Shown: positions 1 to 10,760, counted from the stretch's first letter. The stretch is DNA of 64,000 nt from Gnetum montanum (GCA_015680685.1 MNCI01022131.1:93223-157222); one strand, 5' to 3'. Program-made: numbers and translations. The notes: generated by a model from the sequence alone, not told the origin.

Positions 1-59
1 CTACATATGCTAAACAGATTTCTTGAAGTAAAGAATTATGATAAAACTATTATGAAATA

Positions 60-406
60 TTATCCAAGAAAAAATATTCTAGGTTGAATAGTTGAACCCT
101 GCAACAACAATCAAACACCCAAGAAACAAAATACAAGAAATATCAAAGATAGAGATTTTCATGATTTGACAAAGTGTCTATGTCCATGGTAATGGAAAAT
201 TTTTATTAACAAAAGCAAGGAAATATAAAAAACATATTGCTTTCCAATATAGCAGTAGACCACTTAAATACCTATATCCACAATACAACAACAACCCACT
301 TAGATGCCTTGCTCTATAATATGATAGTTGCATGCCTGGATACCTTGCTTTGTAATACAACAACAACCTATTTAAACACTTTGCTCTACAATATAGCAAC
401 AATCTA
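60..406 (+). repeat. Dispersed repeat, copy 1, left part, with 36-bp minisatellite
   Basis: The stretch matches 46690-46960: both carry a segment like GATTTTCRTGGTTCGACAAA followed by a minisatellite of about 36-bp units whose core is GATRCCTTGCTCTACAAT. Unit cores fall near 303, 339 and 375. The open reading frame seen on the minus strand is only the 12-residue translation of these units. The repeat stops at about 406, where caulimovirid sequence begins, and resumes at 10469. The family could not be named. Bases 1-60 show nothing recognisable. Confidence 0.6.
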
Positions 407-1060
407 AACCAAATTGATCATAACATTCATACACAATTGTTAGACAGACCAGCCATCTTATTCATAAATGCCATAACAAAAGAATTTACCAAGGACAAAA
501 CAAATTATGATGATAGCTATATAGAAAGGTTTTTTAGAGCTAAATTAGAAAATATTAAATATGTGGATCCATTCTTAGATACTATGAAAGAATAGTATTA
601 TAGAGGTAAAATAACACATGATAGATCAACAAAAAAACATCTACTTGGTGCAATGCTACCTTCGTTTGCAGAAAAGTATGGACAAGAGCTATATACATAC
701 GGAGAATCAATTGATAGTATGAGGTTTAGTGCCATTAGGAAACACATCAAAGAAATTAATAGAACCATTTATCATGATATCTAAGCTCAAAAACAACTAC
801 TGAGAAAAAATTAGGACATTTTTATTGTCAACAAATCTATCCTAATTCTTATGGATTTACAAAATCAAATCTTGAACGAAAGTATAGGCCACATCATTGT
901 TATCAAAATAAGCCAAAGAAATGATGGAAACCTAAGTATACTAAAAAGAATACAAGTAATGTACTCAGAGGAATGTTCAAGCAAAGAAAAAATAAACTAA
1001 ACAAAGATGATGTCTAATGCTTCCTCTGCCAAGCAAACCACCTAACTATAAATTGTACTA
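407..1060 (+). pseudogene. Caulimovirid capsid C-terminal part with zinc knuckle (decayed)
   Basis: The reading frame carries a capsid-like stretch that overlaps the one at 10388-10468. Near 1018-1056 lies a Cys-x2-Cys-x3-His-x4-Cys cluster, one residue shorter than the usual CCHC spacing of retroelement nucleocapsid knuckles. Several stops break the frame (for example at about 594 and 782). Capsid proteins of this family package the viral nucleic acid, and the knuckle binds RNA. The first half of the capsid gene is at the other end of the insertion (9330-10468). Confidence 0.6.
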
Positions 1061-2110
1061 AGAAGCATAAGTATCCTTGGAAAGTAAATTTCATTGCGTA
1101 GCATAATTTGTCTAAAAATTATTATGACTTTACAATTAATGAAAACACTACTTTCAAACTAAGTGACATCTTGATTGAATCTAATGATTACTATGACTAT
1201 ATTATTAGCAATTCATATTATGATCCAAACACTCACATTTTTAGTGGGGATGGGGATAGTGATTATTATGTTTGTTCAATGAATAGACTTAACTTGCTAA
1301 ATCTCTAGACCTTGTAGAAAAAGATCCAGTATACCATATGATTAGGCAATAGTTAGAAAAGTTAGAAAAAGAAAAGGCAGACATACCAATTAGTGATATT
1401 AATCATATTATGGCTCCCAAAAGAGGGATTAGAGAAAAGAAGAAAGAGCTCCATGAATAAAGACTCTTGATAGAAGAATGTTGGTTTAGATATCTAGACT
1501 ACCAACCATAACTAGATGAGTGGGAAGAAGAACCACTCAAAGAACCCATAAAGGAACAACATGAACCACAAAAATTCCAACCTCCAAAACTCAATGAATC
1601 ATTGATGAAATTATATCATATTGAGCAACTAAGAAAATTTATCCAAATGGCCACACAAGAGATTCAATAGTTAGAATGAATAGAAGAGAGCTACCAATGA
1701 CAGCAATACCAAGCAGAAACATAGGTAATGCCTATCCATTTAGTTAACACCAACCCACAAGTAAAATTTAACTTACCTATTTGCACTTTGTTTGTTAAGA
1801 TTAAACATTATAAGACGTATTCTATAGATGTATTAATTCATTTAGGTACTAAAGTATCTTTTGAAAAATCACATATCATCCCATCTCACTTATGGAAAAA
1901 TGTCCAAAAACTTATATCATGTTCAAGACATAAAAAATGGGTAGTGAACACAAGGCTCAAATCCCAATTAAATTTCCTAGTGGAAAATTTATTAATATCA
2001 AAATTATCCACTATGAAATGAGGTCATATAATTTGCTAGTTGGAATAAATAACCTAGTAGCTTTAGAACCTTATACAATAGGCCCCACTTATATAAGCAT
2101 AGCCAAATAA
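1061..2110 (+). pseudogene. Caulimovirid linker and aspartic protease (decayed)
   Basis: After the zinc knuckle comes an acidic, asparagine/tyrosine-rich linker open from about 1108 to 1308. A charged stretch follows to about 1720, then a retropepsin-like domain from 1728. The place where the catalytic Asp-Thr/Ser-Gly triad is expected (about 1836-1850) reads Leu-Gly-Thr, so the Asp is lost. A following Ile-Ile-Pro...Trp segment and a Leu-x-Gly-x-Asn segment near 2035-2055 fit the caulimovirid protease fold. The normal role is to process the polyprotein. Stops at 2019 and beyond plus the lost triad make this copy dead. Confidence 0.55.
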
Positions 2111-2229
2111 CATTTCCAACATCAAGCAAATTACCAAAGTTATTTCCCAGTACAACTTGCATATAAGGAACCCAATAACCAATGGATAGTTAATAGAATA
2201 AATAAATTAGAAAATCAGTATGATAGTAT

Positions 2230-3080
2230 AAGGAAAGAACTACTAATGCTAGCTAGTGATGATCCTACAATCTTTATGCATAAGAAAGAGCATTGGTGTA
2301 CTATTGACTTCAAAGATAACATTAAAATTAAAACCTAAGCTCACCATATAGGAATGCCTCAATTGTTAAGATCTAGATGCAAATAAGAGATTGTTACACT
2401 AACGGATAAGAAACTTATCCAACCAAGTAATAGTATATTTTCATGTATAGCTTTTTGTGTCAATAAAAGAGTAGAATAAGTGAGAGGTAAGAAAATATTA
2501 GTAGTGAATTATAAACCTCTCAATGACTTAATAAAACCTATCCAACATCCTATCCCAAATAAAGATGACCTATTCCAAAAATTGTTACATACTAATGTAT
2601 ACTCAAAATTTTATTTTAAATTAGGATTTCTGCAAATATAGGTACAACCAAAAGATAGATGGAAAACTACCTTTACTATTCCTAGTGGTATCTATGAATG
2701 GACGGTTTTATCTTTTGGTATTAAAATAATGCCCTCTACTTTCCAACAATGTATGGATTAGATTTTTAGTAAGTTTCCTTTTATCCTAGTGTATATTGAT
2801 GATATACTAATTATGAGTAAAAATCCACAATAGCACTTGGAGCATTTACATAGATTTAAGTAATTAATAGATGAGAATGGTTTGGTACTTTCACCAACCA
2901 AAATGACAATTACTTAAATCTCCATTCACTTACTAGGATTAGATATCAACAATGGCACAGTTGCATTACAACCCCATATATTAGAATCAATAAAGAAGTT
3001 TTTAGATGAAATTTGAGACAAAACACAACTATAATGATTTATTGGTTATGTGAACTATGTATCTAGATTTTATAAGTATC
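2230..3080 (+). pseudogene. Caulimovirid reverse transcriptase (decayed)
   Basis: The frame shows fingers/palm motifs of an RT, with the catalytic Tyr-Ile-Asp-Asp box intact at 2792-2803. Upstream is a Phe-Gly-Ile...Pro-Ser-Thr-Phe-Gln segment near 2710-2750, and downstream a thumb/connection segment to about 3080. Stops interrupt it, for example at 2336, 2478, 2638, 2758 and 2832; many are TAG or TAA at places where Gln would fit. The domain lies directly after the protease, as in caulimovirid pol. It is RT of the pararetrovirus/Gypsy branch rather than Copia or LINE. Confidence 0.7.
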
Positions 3081-3179
3081 TTGCCAAGGATCAAAAACTA
3101 TTAAATGAGAAATTAGGAGAAAATCCTACACCTTGGGCAAAAAGCATACTAAATCTTTTATCAACATTAAAATATAGTG

Positions 3180-3525
3180 TAATAATCTTCCAAGATTACA
3201 ATTACCAATCGATGGTAAACTTATTCTAGAAATAGATGCTTCTAGTAAATTTTTTAGTGCTAGCTTAAAAGAACAAAATGATAATATAATACAAATATAT
3301 ATGCCTCTCGAAAATTTACAAATTCCTAGAAGAATTATCATAGTACTCATAAGAAATTACTTGCAATTATTAAGGGTATTGAGAAATTTTGGTTATTTTT
3401 GCAAAATGTGCACTTCATAGTCCACAATGATCTAAAAACTGTTGACAAGTACTTAAGTAGTAAAGATCTTAATAAAGTAGCTTACACCAGGCTTATTAGA
3501 TGGACATTATATCTAGCTAACTTTG
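3180..3525 (+). pseudogene. Caulimovirid RNase H, first part
   Basis: An Ile-Asp-Ala-Ser segment (about 3229-3243) fits the first catalytic Asp of the RNase H domain. It is followed by a Lys-Leu-Leu-Ala-Ile-Ile segment near 3357-3375 and an Arg-Leu-Ile-Arg-Trp segment near 3490-3505. At least one frameshift lies between these parts. The domain stops abruptly at 3525 where the solo LTR begins and resumes at 6981. Its role is to remove RNA from RNA-DNA hybrids in reverse transcription. Confidence 0.65.
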
Positions 3526-4234
3526 TGTTGGCACATTTTGGCCATTTCATGGAACATGTTGACATGGTTAAAGTTGGTTAAGAGTTTTTTGGAGAAGTGG
3601 CAAAAAGTTCAGTACGAGAGGAAAAGGAATAACTTAACAACAGCATTCTTTTAATTTAAGAAAAAGAATATAGGAGCACCATTCCTATAGTAAGCTTATA
3701 TAAATATATTATGATACATTGGGCTTTACGGATGAATATCTTGATAACCTCAATGCCTGCTTTCCATCTCTATCACAACTAACCAAGTCTAGCGGGATTA
3801 TGGAGGAAGTCAAATTTTTATATCATTTATATGATATGAATAAGTAGCAAATAAAATAGTTTCTCAAGTAAAATTGGTTTTCTATCCATTTCATTTCAGA
3901 AAAGCATATCTCTGCAGCAATGCAAATTTTGCAGTCCAGTGCAGGGTAAATTTATTTCTCCCGTGAATCGTCTAAAATTTCATGGCTGTAGTAGACTTCC
4001 ATGCTCAAAAGATTGGCACACGACCATCAAGATTATATCTTCATTGATTAAATAGGAAATTAATGTAAGAAATATAAGCATGCAGAGGTAAAAAAACTAA
4101 AACAACGATATCTGATAGCAATAGTTTTCCGCATTCGGCTGTTGCGTCAGTGGTCATTGTTGTATCATTACTAGAAGGCCAAAGAAATACAAGGAGCAGA
4201 AGAAAAAATAGAACAAATCTAGGTAGGCAACAAG

Positions 4235-4414
4235 CATGGAAAAATCGTTGGTCACGTGGTGCTTATCACGGTGCAACCAGGCACCAGAAAAACCGCCATC
4301 GCCATGGGCATGTCCAAGTCCCTGGGCAACAAGACCCCCTTTGCCATGATGGCCGACTATGAGAGATGAGCAAAACCGAAACCCTCACTCAAGCCTTCCG
4401 CAAGGCCATCGGCA
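4235..4414 (+). pseudogene. RVB2: Fragment of host RuvB-like 2 ATPase exon
   Basis: The frame from 4235 reads a segment typical of the AAA+ ATPase RVB2 (Reptin/RUVBL2): a Lys-Ile-x-Gly lead, then a Walker A region near 4277-4312, then Thr-Pro-Phe-Ala-Met. After a small deletion with a frameshift at 4361-4366 it continues Glu-Met-Ser-Lys-Thr-Glu and Ala-Phe-Arg-Lys-Ala-Ile-Gly. The Walker A Gly before the Lys is changed to Arg. A splice-donor-like GTGAAT follows at 4415, so the piece looks like a genomic exon rather than a cDNA copy. RVB2 acts in chromatin remodelling and snoRNP assembly, and only a small part of it is here. It lies sense within the solo LTR. Confidence 0.7.
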
Positions 4415-4905
4415 TGTGAATCCACACATACCATACACAGAAAAAAGAGTCACATTTTGCTGAAACCTCAGTCTCATTACCAGATTTGCTTGTTCTCATT
4501 GATGACACCAGGGCATCTCCATCAAATAAAACTACCCCCCTTCTCCAGCATATCATATGCCCGGTCTGTTCGCTTATACTCACTACTCTACTCATCCATT
4601 CAATCCTTTCTTTTTGACATCGCATATCCTTCTTTCCACGAATGAACTATTTTGCTCCTTGCTTGGAAAGTTACGATCAGAGACGACCACCACTGCCGCT
4701 GCATCAGCGAGCTCTTGTTCTACACGAAGGTCCACGACGTGCAGCTGAGGCGTGATTGCATCATTATCGTACCATCAAACCCTACTGGCCTCTGCACTAT
4801 TTCACAATTTTCATCAGCAATGCGCAGGAATACATTTTGGTTGCTGTGTTTTGGTTCTGTCTCATTGCTTGAATAGCTTCCCAACGTGCACATTCGAAGG
4901 GGTGT

Positions 4906-5050
4906 AACAACTTCCAATTATTACCAAATGATTTTCCAAAGGGTTTTGATGCATATACCATTATTAGAACCACTTTGATTAATATGCATTCCAAATGCAA
5001 GGATATGTACGAAGTTAGGAAATTACTTCCAGAGAAGACTTTGCAATGAT
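4906..5050 (+). pseudogene. PPR-like gene fragment
   Basis: One frame reads a segment with Thr-Leu-Ile-Asn-Met-His-Ser-Lys-Cys and Arg-Lys-Leu-Leu-Pro-Glu-Lys, with the spacing of a pentatricopeptide repeat motif from the plant PLS class (usually x-Leu-Ile-x-Met-Tyr-x-Lys-Cys-Gly). Only about one repeat is visible, and stops follow at about 5047. PPR proteins bind organellar RNA. A second host-derived fragment in the same LTR is plausible, but one repeat is weak evidence. The stretch between the RVB2 fragment and this one (4415-4905) has no product I recognise. Confidence 0.35.
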
Positions 5051-5718
5051 GAACCTGCAAATAACCTTATCAAAAATAGTAGCAGTGCCCGACACCGACG
5101 CATTCGTCATCGCCATACCAATCCACTGAACACGGCAATAGAGACACAAAGACATAATAAGATAGGTGTACAACTGAATCAGCAGAACCAGGAGATGTTT
5201 TAGCCGATGCCGATAAATCAGAGTTGCAGTTTATTCATTGCTAAAGACAAATACAAAACCCGAACGCATAGAATTGGAGTCACAGAAATAAAATTTCAAC
5301 TTCACATGGTCCAATGGTAAAAAGATAATTTCAACAATTTCTCACATACAATAATGGTATGGATCCCTTGTTAAAGACCTATCATTAATTTAATTATCCC
5401 GAGTGAATTACTAAGGCTTTATACACAATGGGTAATTAAAAATCCTAAAATAAAAATAAAATAACAGTTGTATGAAGCTCTCATAATATTGAGATCTTGG
5501 ATTTATTTTTCAAAAATTATTGTATAGGTTGTTGCCTATAAAATATTTGTAATATTTACAAATATCAATGTTAGCATAATTTCCTCCTAAATTTATGTAT
5601 AACTTCCTAACTAGATTGGCAAGTAATATCTCCTAACTTGTTGGGCAAGTTATAACTTCCTTACTTGGGAGAGAAGTTAGCTAAGATATTTTAAAATATG
5701 TAACTACCTTTTGAACCC

Positions 5719-5728
5719 TATAAAAAGG
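5719..5728 (+). promoter_or_regulatory. TATA box of the 3.45-kb LTR, copy 1
   Basis: TATAAAAAGG follows an AACCC lead. The same box and context occur in copy 2 at 27089-27098. About 150-180 bp downstream both copies share CTCTTTGTCAT and GTCCTGTGAGTTATGC, consistent with a transcribed R region. Confidence 0.6.
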
Positions 5729-6975
5729 CTTCAGGGGTAAGAAAAAAAGGAGATACTTGGGACTTTTTGGAGACCACACACATGGGAAGACTACTAGCTC
5801 TCACTTGAAGACAAACTTTGGGTCTTGGAAGAGCATTTGTAAGAAGACATTGTGAAAGATTTCTTGTAAGATGACTTGTTAAAGAGAACATTTCAACCTC
5901 TTTGTCATAGTCCTGTGAGTTATGCTAATTTTTTTTATTTTTTTTAAATTGTTTAGCTAGTGGTTTAGATAGTATCATGCTTGGCAAGTAATTTTGGGAT
6001 TTTTAGATTGCTCTTATTGTTCTTGTTGCATGATAGAAATTTCTATTAAAATTTTTCCATAGAAGCACTTGTGTTTGAAATCCTTAAGAGCATTTTAGTA
6101 GTGAATTTTATTATTGTGAAATGTATAAGAACTACTATTGAGATTGTTGTAAGAGAGCCTCTACATGTAGTCAAGCCGTTAAACGATTCAATAGTCAAGA
6201 GGGTTCAGAGAATCTTTGGTATTTTGATGGGACCAGAATAGCTTTCTTTTATCTTTAAAGTGAATCTCCATGGTATTTCAATTAGAAATTGTCAAGTCTT
6301 TTGAAGGTTCTATTGAATGCGATTTTTGACATCCATTATCTAGCCAAAATGGAGTCTCATACGTGATAGTTTATGCAGCAATTTTTTGGTAGCATAGTAG
6401 GATTTTCTTGAATAAATTGCTTATTTAAGCCTTGGAAGTTTGAACAATTCGTAGTTATTGAATTTGGGATAGCTTTATTGCAAAGTTTTTACTCGTATCA
6501 TTTTACCTTATTTAAACATTTGAGGTCGTAATACAAATCTGCTTTCTTTCCTTTCTATTTCCATTGAATCTTGCTCTATTTCTAGTTTTCTTGTGGAACT
6601 ATTTCTTTCTCTAGGAAAAATTAGAAGTAGATTCACGGAGTTGTGCTCAAATGTTTTTACAAAATTTTATTTGTTACAAGTAGGTATTATAAGGACTGCA
6701 TAGACTAGGCAATTGAACAAAATAGGAACTTTCAACAACTCACAGTACTTGGCAAAGTTGGCTGAATCTCTTTAAGATAAATCATTTGTAGTTTACACAC
6801 AACGCAATCATTTCATTTTTCACAACGGCATACTGCAATAGCACACACACATACTCACATTAACTACTGAGTATATTTGGAGGTATCTGGGCCTTGGTAT
6901 TGCTAGAGACCAAGAAGCACCTAAATCCTGTTCGAGAACACTTGTTGGTGGTTGCGTCCCAAACGGTCGCCAGCA

Positions 6976-7910
6976 CTTTGATTTCTCAATAAAATATATT
7001 AATGGTAAACATAATAGTCTAGTTGAATTCTTAACAAGAGAGTATCAACTCTCCTAACTTTTCATGTTTTATGTTTTATCTACAGATATTTTTTAATAAT
7101 GGAAGGTTGAACCCTTCTCTCCTCCCAACTTCTTAGGTATTGTAATAGAGATGAAATGCAAACGAAAACTTTACTCGAAGAACCACCCCAAGATCAATGG
7201 AAAACATGCTTCAATTGATATATACAGGATTTACTAACAACATTCCAACATTCTAAGGTACACACACTAACATATCATGTAGGCCTTGTAGATCTAGATC
7301 CAAATCACAAGATTCTAGTTTCCACATCAATGGAACTCCATTGCCTATATTTCCACTATCAGCCTAGTCCATTCCATGTGTACAAAGTTGAATTCAATCC
7401 ATGGATCCTTCCTAATGAAAATTTTTTGCTATGATGGAATCAATTCAGCCAAACTCCTACCTATTATCACCCATCATACCCTACTGACCTATATGAGCAT
7501 CACAATGAACCCAATGGTGATTATTTGTTCTATGGGAATTTTCAAGACAGGGCCTTCCATATTGAAAGGTTCTCTAAACCTACATCCTTTTTTGTTACTT
7601 CTTGTATTATCCAAAAAATAAATTGGAATGCACCCTATAGGTATTCTTTCTTTCATGAAATCTATATAGCCAATCATCATGACATCAACCAATAGTGTCT
7701 ACTTAATTCTCTCCAACCTAGAACTTTACCACTAGCATGCCTTGATCAAAGGATGAACAATATGAGAAGATATGGAGCATTGTACAAATCACGCTATGAT
7801 TTTGATGAGCCAAGTTCTCCAATTAATCCACATGTGTGGGACTCACCTCCACCAAATGATGTAGTTAGCTTGCATGGGAGTTATGATTCTCCTAGTGATT
7901 CTTAGTACTA
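6976..7910 (+). pseudogene. Caulimovirid RNase H end and downstream ORF
   Basis: After the target-site copy CTTTG the RNase H frame resumes (6981-7050) and contains the Gly-Lys-x-Asn...Leu-Thr-Arg-Glu type ending expected of this domain. From about 7156 to 7908 another long frame follows. It is rich in Tyr, His, Pro and Asn and ends in a serine/aspartate-rich tail; it has a stop near 7219 and a break near 7360 but is otherwise readable. Its product is not recognised. By position it is a C-terminal extension of pol or an ORF downstream of pol, before the intergenic region. Confidence 0.55.
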
Positions 7911-8053
7911 AATAATGTTGATCGCTACTATGTACAGTAACCTACTTTTTAAAAGTATCTTTATGTCACATCATATGTGTTGTAACACACTAATATAGTG
8001 TGATATGAGTTTTCAAGAACTAACTACAGCGCTCAAAGTCCTTAGGCCTTAAG

Positions 8054-8065
8054 TATAAATATATG
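8054..8065 (+). promoter_or_regulatory. TATA box of caulimovirid intergenic region
   Basis: TATAAATATATG lies about 145 bp after the end of the last ORF and about 245 bp upstream of the primer site. This is the position expected for the promoter of the pregenomic RNA in a caulimovirid. The region between (7911-8308) has no long ORF. Confidence 0.45.
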
Positions 8066-8308
8066 TGTGTCTAAACCTAAGAGGCATCAAATTAGAGATA
8101 TCCTAAGTGAAGCACATGACTCATTAGAAGCATTCCTACTCTAAGCATCCCTCAACTGCTTCATTCTTATATCTTTGAGTATTCCTCAATGTTAATCATA
8201 TAATCTTGGAGAAAGTTTCTATTTAGATCTCTACTTATTGTGATTGTTATTTTTGCTAAACTATAAGTGAGTGTGGATACAAACGGTGTGAGCGATTTGG
8301 CTAAGAGT

Positions 8309-8322
8309 TGGTATTAGAGCCA
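8309..8322 (+). other. tRNA-Met-type primer binding site
   Basis: TGGTATTAGAGCCA matches the complement of the 3' end of plant initiator tRNA-Met (TGGTATCAGAGCC) with a single C-to-T change. Caulimovirids prime minus-strand DNA with this tRNA. The site lies between the promoter-like region and the first ORF, so it marks the conventional origin of the circular map. Confidence 0.7.
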
Positions 8323-8520
8323 AGTTCTAGCTTGCTTCCTTTCTTGCTACATGTGATTTGAGGTTCTATTTCCTATGTGACAAGTTGTTGTTATTGGAGA
8401 ATTATTGTACTGGAAGACTCAGCAAAGGCATAAGATGCAGAGTAAGACTATTGTTGAAGGTGAAGTAAGTCGTAGTGTCATACTAAGTTAGGTCCTCTAA
8501 GAACTCTCCTATCCTTGATC

Positions 8521-9145
8521 ATGGCTTCATCCAGGAATGTATCAAGTACCTCTCATTCATCTTACACATGAAGCTTATCTCATTATTGTACCACCACATC
8601 ATGCTCCATGTTACCACTACTTCCTAAGCAACACAAGATCTATCTGCTTAGTAGCTTAAATTCCCTATAATCATTTCAAGTATGGATTTTAGTGAATCCG
8701 ATATAGAAATTTTTCGATCAGGTTTGTGCCCAATCTCACTTTATTTTTTCACCCTAGGGAAGGTTGAGGATTGGAAAAGAAAAGGATATAATTATGTGCA
8801 TATTGGAGAACTAGATATCCATATCCATCCTCACTTTAACTATCACCTTAGGAACCCTTACTAGATTACTATGGTAGATAAAAGATTCAAACACTTTAAG
8901 GATGCCATCATAACTCATGCACAAAAATGGTTAGAAATAGATTCTTTGGTTGTAACACTTCCCAACTTCACTTTCTCACTCGTGGTAAAAACTTATGTAA
9001 TTCTCTTATGCTTATAGTTTGCATGTCAATAGAAATGCATTATGGAAGTATGTATGCTACTATAAGAGATATGTTCTGTTTTAAGTTGTTTTCAATATCA
9101 ATTGTATCAACGAACATAGAATATGGGACATATATTAATACATAA
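8521..9145 (+). pseudogene. Caulimovirid movement-protein-like region (decayed)
   Basis: A start-like ATG at 8521 opens a short Ser-rich N-terminus. After frameshifts, the frame from 8682 reads a Tyr-x-Tyr-x-His-Ile-Gly segment, then an Arg-Phe-Lys-x-Phe-x-Asp-Ala segment near 8880-8910, and an Asn-x-Thr-Phe-Ser-Leu segment near 8960. This order is typical of the 30K-superfamily movement domain, which moves virus through plasmodesmata. It is broken by stops near 8862 and at least one frameshift near 8990. Position right after the primer site supports the call. Confidence 0.55.
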
Positions 9146-9329
9146 GATCTTCCAATCCACATGCTCTATTCCCAAATAGATGATATGTTAGAATACTTCT
9201 ATGATTTCATTCCTTCTAGTAAATGAGGACATTTAGGAAAACATAGATACAAAGTTACTCTTAAGACTTCTAGGTTCACAAAGTAAGATCCATTAAGTGT
9301 AGATAATCTTCTAGAACTAAGTAGTAGAG

Positions 9330-10468
9330 TCATCCTTCCTAATATACTAGGATCTACTACACTAATCCCTCAACATAGATCATTTAGATTAGGAGAAGCT
9401 TCTAAACCTAAGCCTAATCTAGAAGAAAATATGATATCTCTATTCAAAGCATTAGGTATAACCATGCACATCAATAAAATCCATAGTGAATCTTTCACAA
9501 AACCATAGATTGTAGAAGAACCTATAGATGATGCCAAAGGAAAACAACCTGTCCATGAGGTAGAATCCAACCCCATGAAAAATCCATCTTGTACACACCC
9601 TTCTACACAAAAGCATGGAAACTTGTACCATTGTACAGAATGTCACACCTTACTTAAGATCAACATGAATAGAACTATTGAAAGCTCTAAAGACTAGTCA
9701 AATAAAGAACATGCCCCTCATGTTAATGCAACAAAGCAGCAAAAAGAAATAACCCATACAATGTACTAAAAGTTATCCATAGATCCACCTATAGATACAA
9801 TAAAATTACAAAACTAGAGCAATACTCATTTATCTAGTGTTTTATTCTCTTCTTGTAAATGCTTTTTAGAAGTAATGAAAACATAAAATAAAATAGATAT
9901 TATTGAAAAAGCCTCAGGAAATTGGATCCCCAAACACAAACCTCAACCAAGTCTGCAAAAGGACACTACAATCCCTACTTATCATACTAATGCAAACTCT
10001 CCATCTAAAATAGCAAAAATTGTCTCTAGGACTAGATCTACAACATCTAGACCAAAATCCATAGTTGCTCAAAAAGGAAAAGGAAAGGTGATCAATGTCA
10101 ATGAAGGGTCATCTCAAGTTATGGACTATGAAACTAGAGGAGACAAAGAATGAGCTTAACTAGTACCATTCCTTGAAAGTGAAGAATACCTTAGAGTATC
10201 TTCAAGACTTCTAAGCAAAAAATATCCCAAATGCTACATGGATAAACTAGAACCAATAGATAGATAGAAAGTTATTGATAAAATTAATGGTGATATAGAT
10301 AGAAAAGTCATGTTAGAAAGAAAATCAACATAACATGCAATACAAAATTGTGTGCTTAATTTCATAGAAAATCTCAAGAGATGGTGGAACTAGATTGATC
10401 CTAACATTTGTACAAAACTATTAGACAAACCACCCATCTTATTCAATAATTCCATAACAAAATAATTT
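9330..10468 (+). pseudogene. Caulimovirid capsid N-terminal region (decayed)
   Basis: One frame stays readable from about 9375 to 10468. It has a charged, Ser/Pro/Lys-rich stretch with a Cys-x2-Cys pair near 9630-9650, then a basic segment near 10020-10110, then a capsid-core segment with a Trp-Trp pair near 10381. In-frame stops occur at about 9508, 9696, 10151 and 10264. It ends at 10468 in the same capsid motif with which the insertion begins at 407. From 9146 to 9330 I see only decayed sequence. Confidence 0.5.
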
Positions 10469-10760
10469 GCATACCTAGATGCCTTGATCTGTAACACAAT
10501 AGCATTCCACCTAGATGCCTTGATCTTCCCTCATTGGTGGTAATTTGTCCTTGAGTTATTCTCATCCCAAATTTAAAAGTAGGTTCAATGCACCTATATA
10601 TTTGAGCCCTCATGGTCACAAGTTCATTGAAATTGGTTATTGCCCATAATGACTTGAGACCTTTTAAATATAGTAGGGAATTCATTTCTCACACTGACCT
10701 TAGAATTTTTAAATAGTAAAATGTTTTCACATGCTAACTTCACCTCACATTATTATAATC
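10469..10760 (+). repeat. Dispersed repeat, copy 1, right part
   Basis: Two minisatellite cores ACCTAGATGCCTTGATCT (10473 and 10513) are followed by a segment with CAAGTTCATTGAAATTGGTT and TTCATTTCTCAC. The same segments are found in copy 2 at 48440-48520. It is the continuation of the repeat that breaks off at 406, so the caulimovirid sits within the minisatellite of this repeat. Confidence 0.6.

Larger units (their letters stand above)
3526..6975 (+). mobile_element. 3.45-kb solo LTR, copy 1 (TSD CTTTG)
   Basis: The element starts TGTTGGC and ends GCCAGCA, giving short inverted ends. It is flanked by the direct repeat CTTTG (3521-3525 and 6976-6980). Removing it rejoins the caulimovirid RNase H frame, which confirms both borders. 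A TATA box lies at 5719-5728, followed by about 1.25 kb that would be R-U5. A related copy with the same ends and nearly the same length is at 24699-28146. The first 150-350 bp and last 1.45 kb are shared, but the middle (about 3890-5480) is not; it is richer in G/C and holds host gene fragments. No primer site, gag or pol follows, so a solo LTR fits best. A short non-autonomous element is the alternative. Confidence 0.75.
407..10468 (+). mobile_element. Endogenous caulimovirid, circularly permuted, interrupted by a solo LTR
   Basis: In order the sequence holds: capsid end and zinc knuckle, aspartic protease, reverse transcriptase, RNase H (split by the LTR at 3526-6975), a further ORF, a TATA box, a tRNA-Met-type primer site, a movement-protein-like region, and the start of the capsid region. 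This is the gene set of a plant pararetrovirus (Caulimoviridae), read from one break in the capsid gene round to the same place. Without the LTR about 6.6 kb remains. The two ends (407-475 and 10388-10468) overlap and are about 80 percent alike by eye. Many in-frame stops and several frameshifts make it non-functional. A gymnosperm-type endogenous caulimovirid is likely, but the genus cannot be fixed from sequence reading alone. Confidence 0.75.

Noticed and set aside
178-402. 74-codon minus-strand ORF with repeated Leu-Leu-Leu-Tyr units (also 46772-46972)
   Set aside because: It is the translation of a 36-bp minisatellite; the period is a multiple of three, so the frame stays open by chance.
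4652-4876. A third host gene fragment between RVB2 and the PPR-like piece
   Set aside because: The frame contains a Pro-Ser-Asn-Pro-Thr-Gly that recalls aminotransferases, but nothing else around it supports that.
6940-6975. GC-rich TGGTGGTTGCGTCCCAAACG block as a primer binding site after an LTR
   Set aside because: The target-site repeat shows that this block is the 3' end of the LTR itself.
8309-8322. Primer site of a Copia or Gypsy LTR element
   Set aside because: There is no LTR end directly before it; a promoter-like region and movement-protein-like ORF fit a caulimovirid better.
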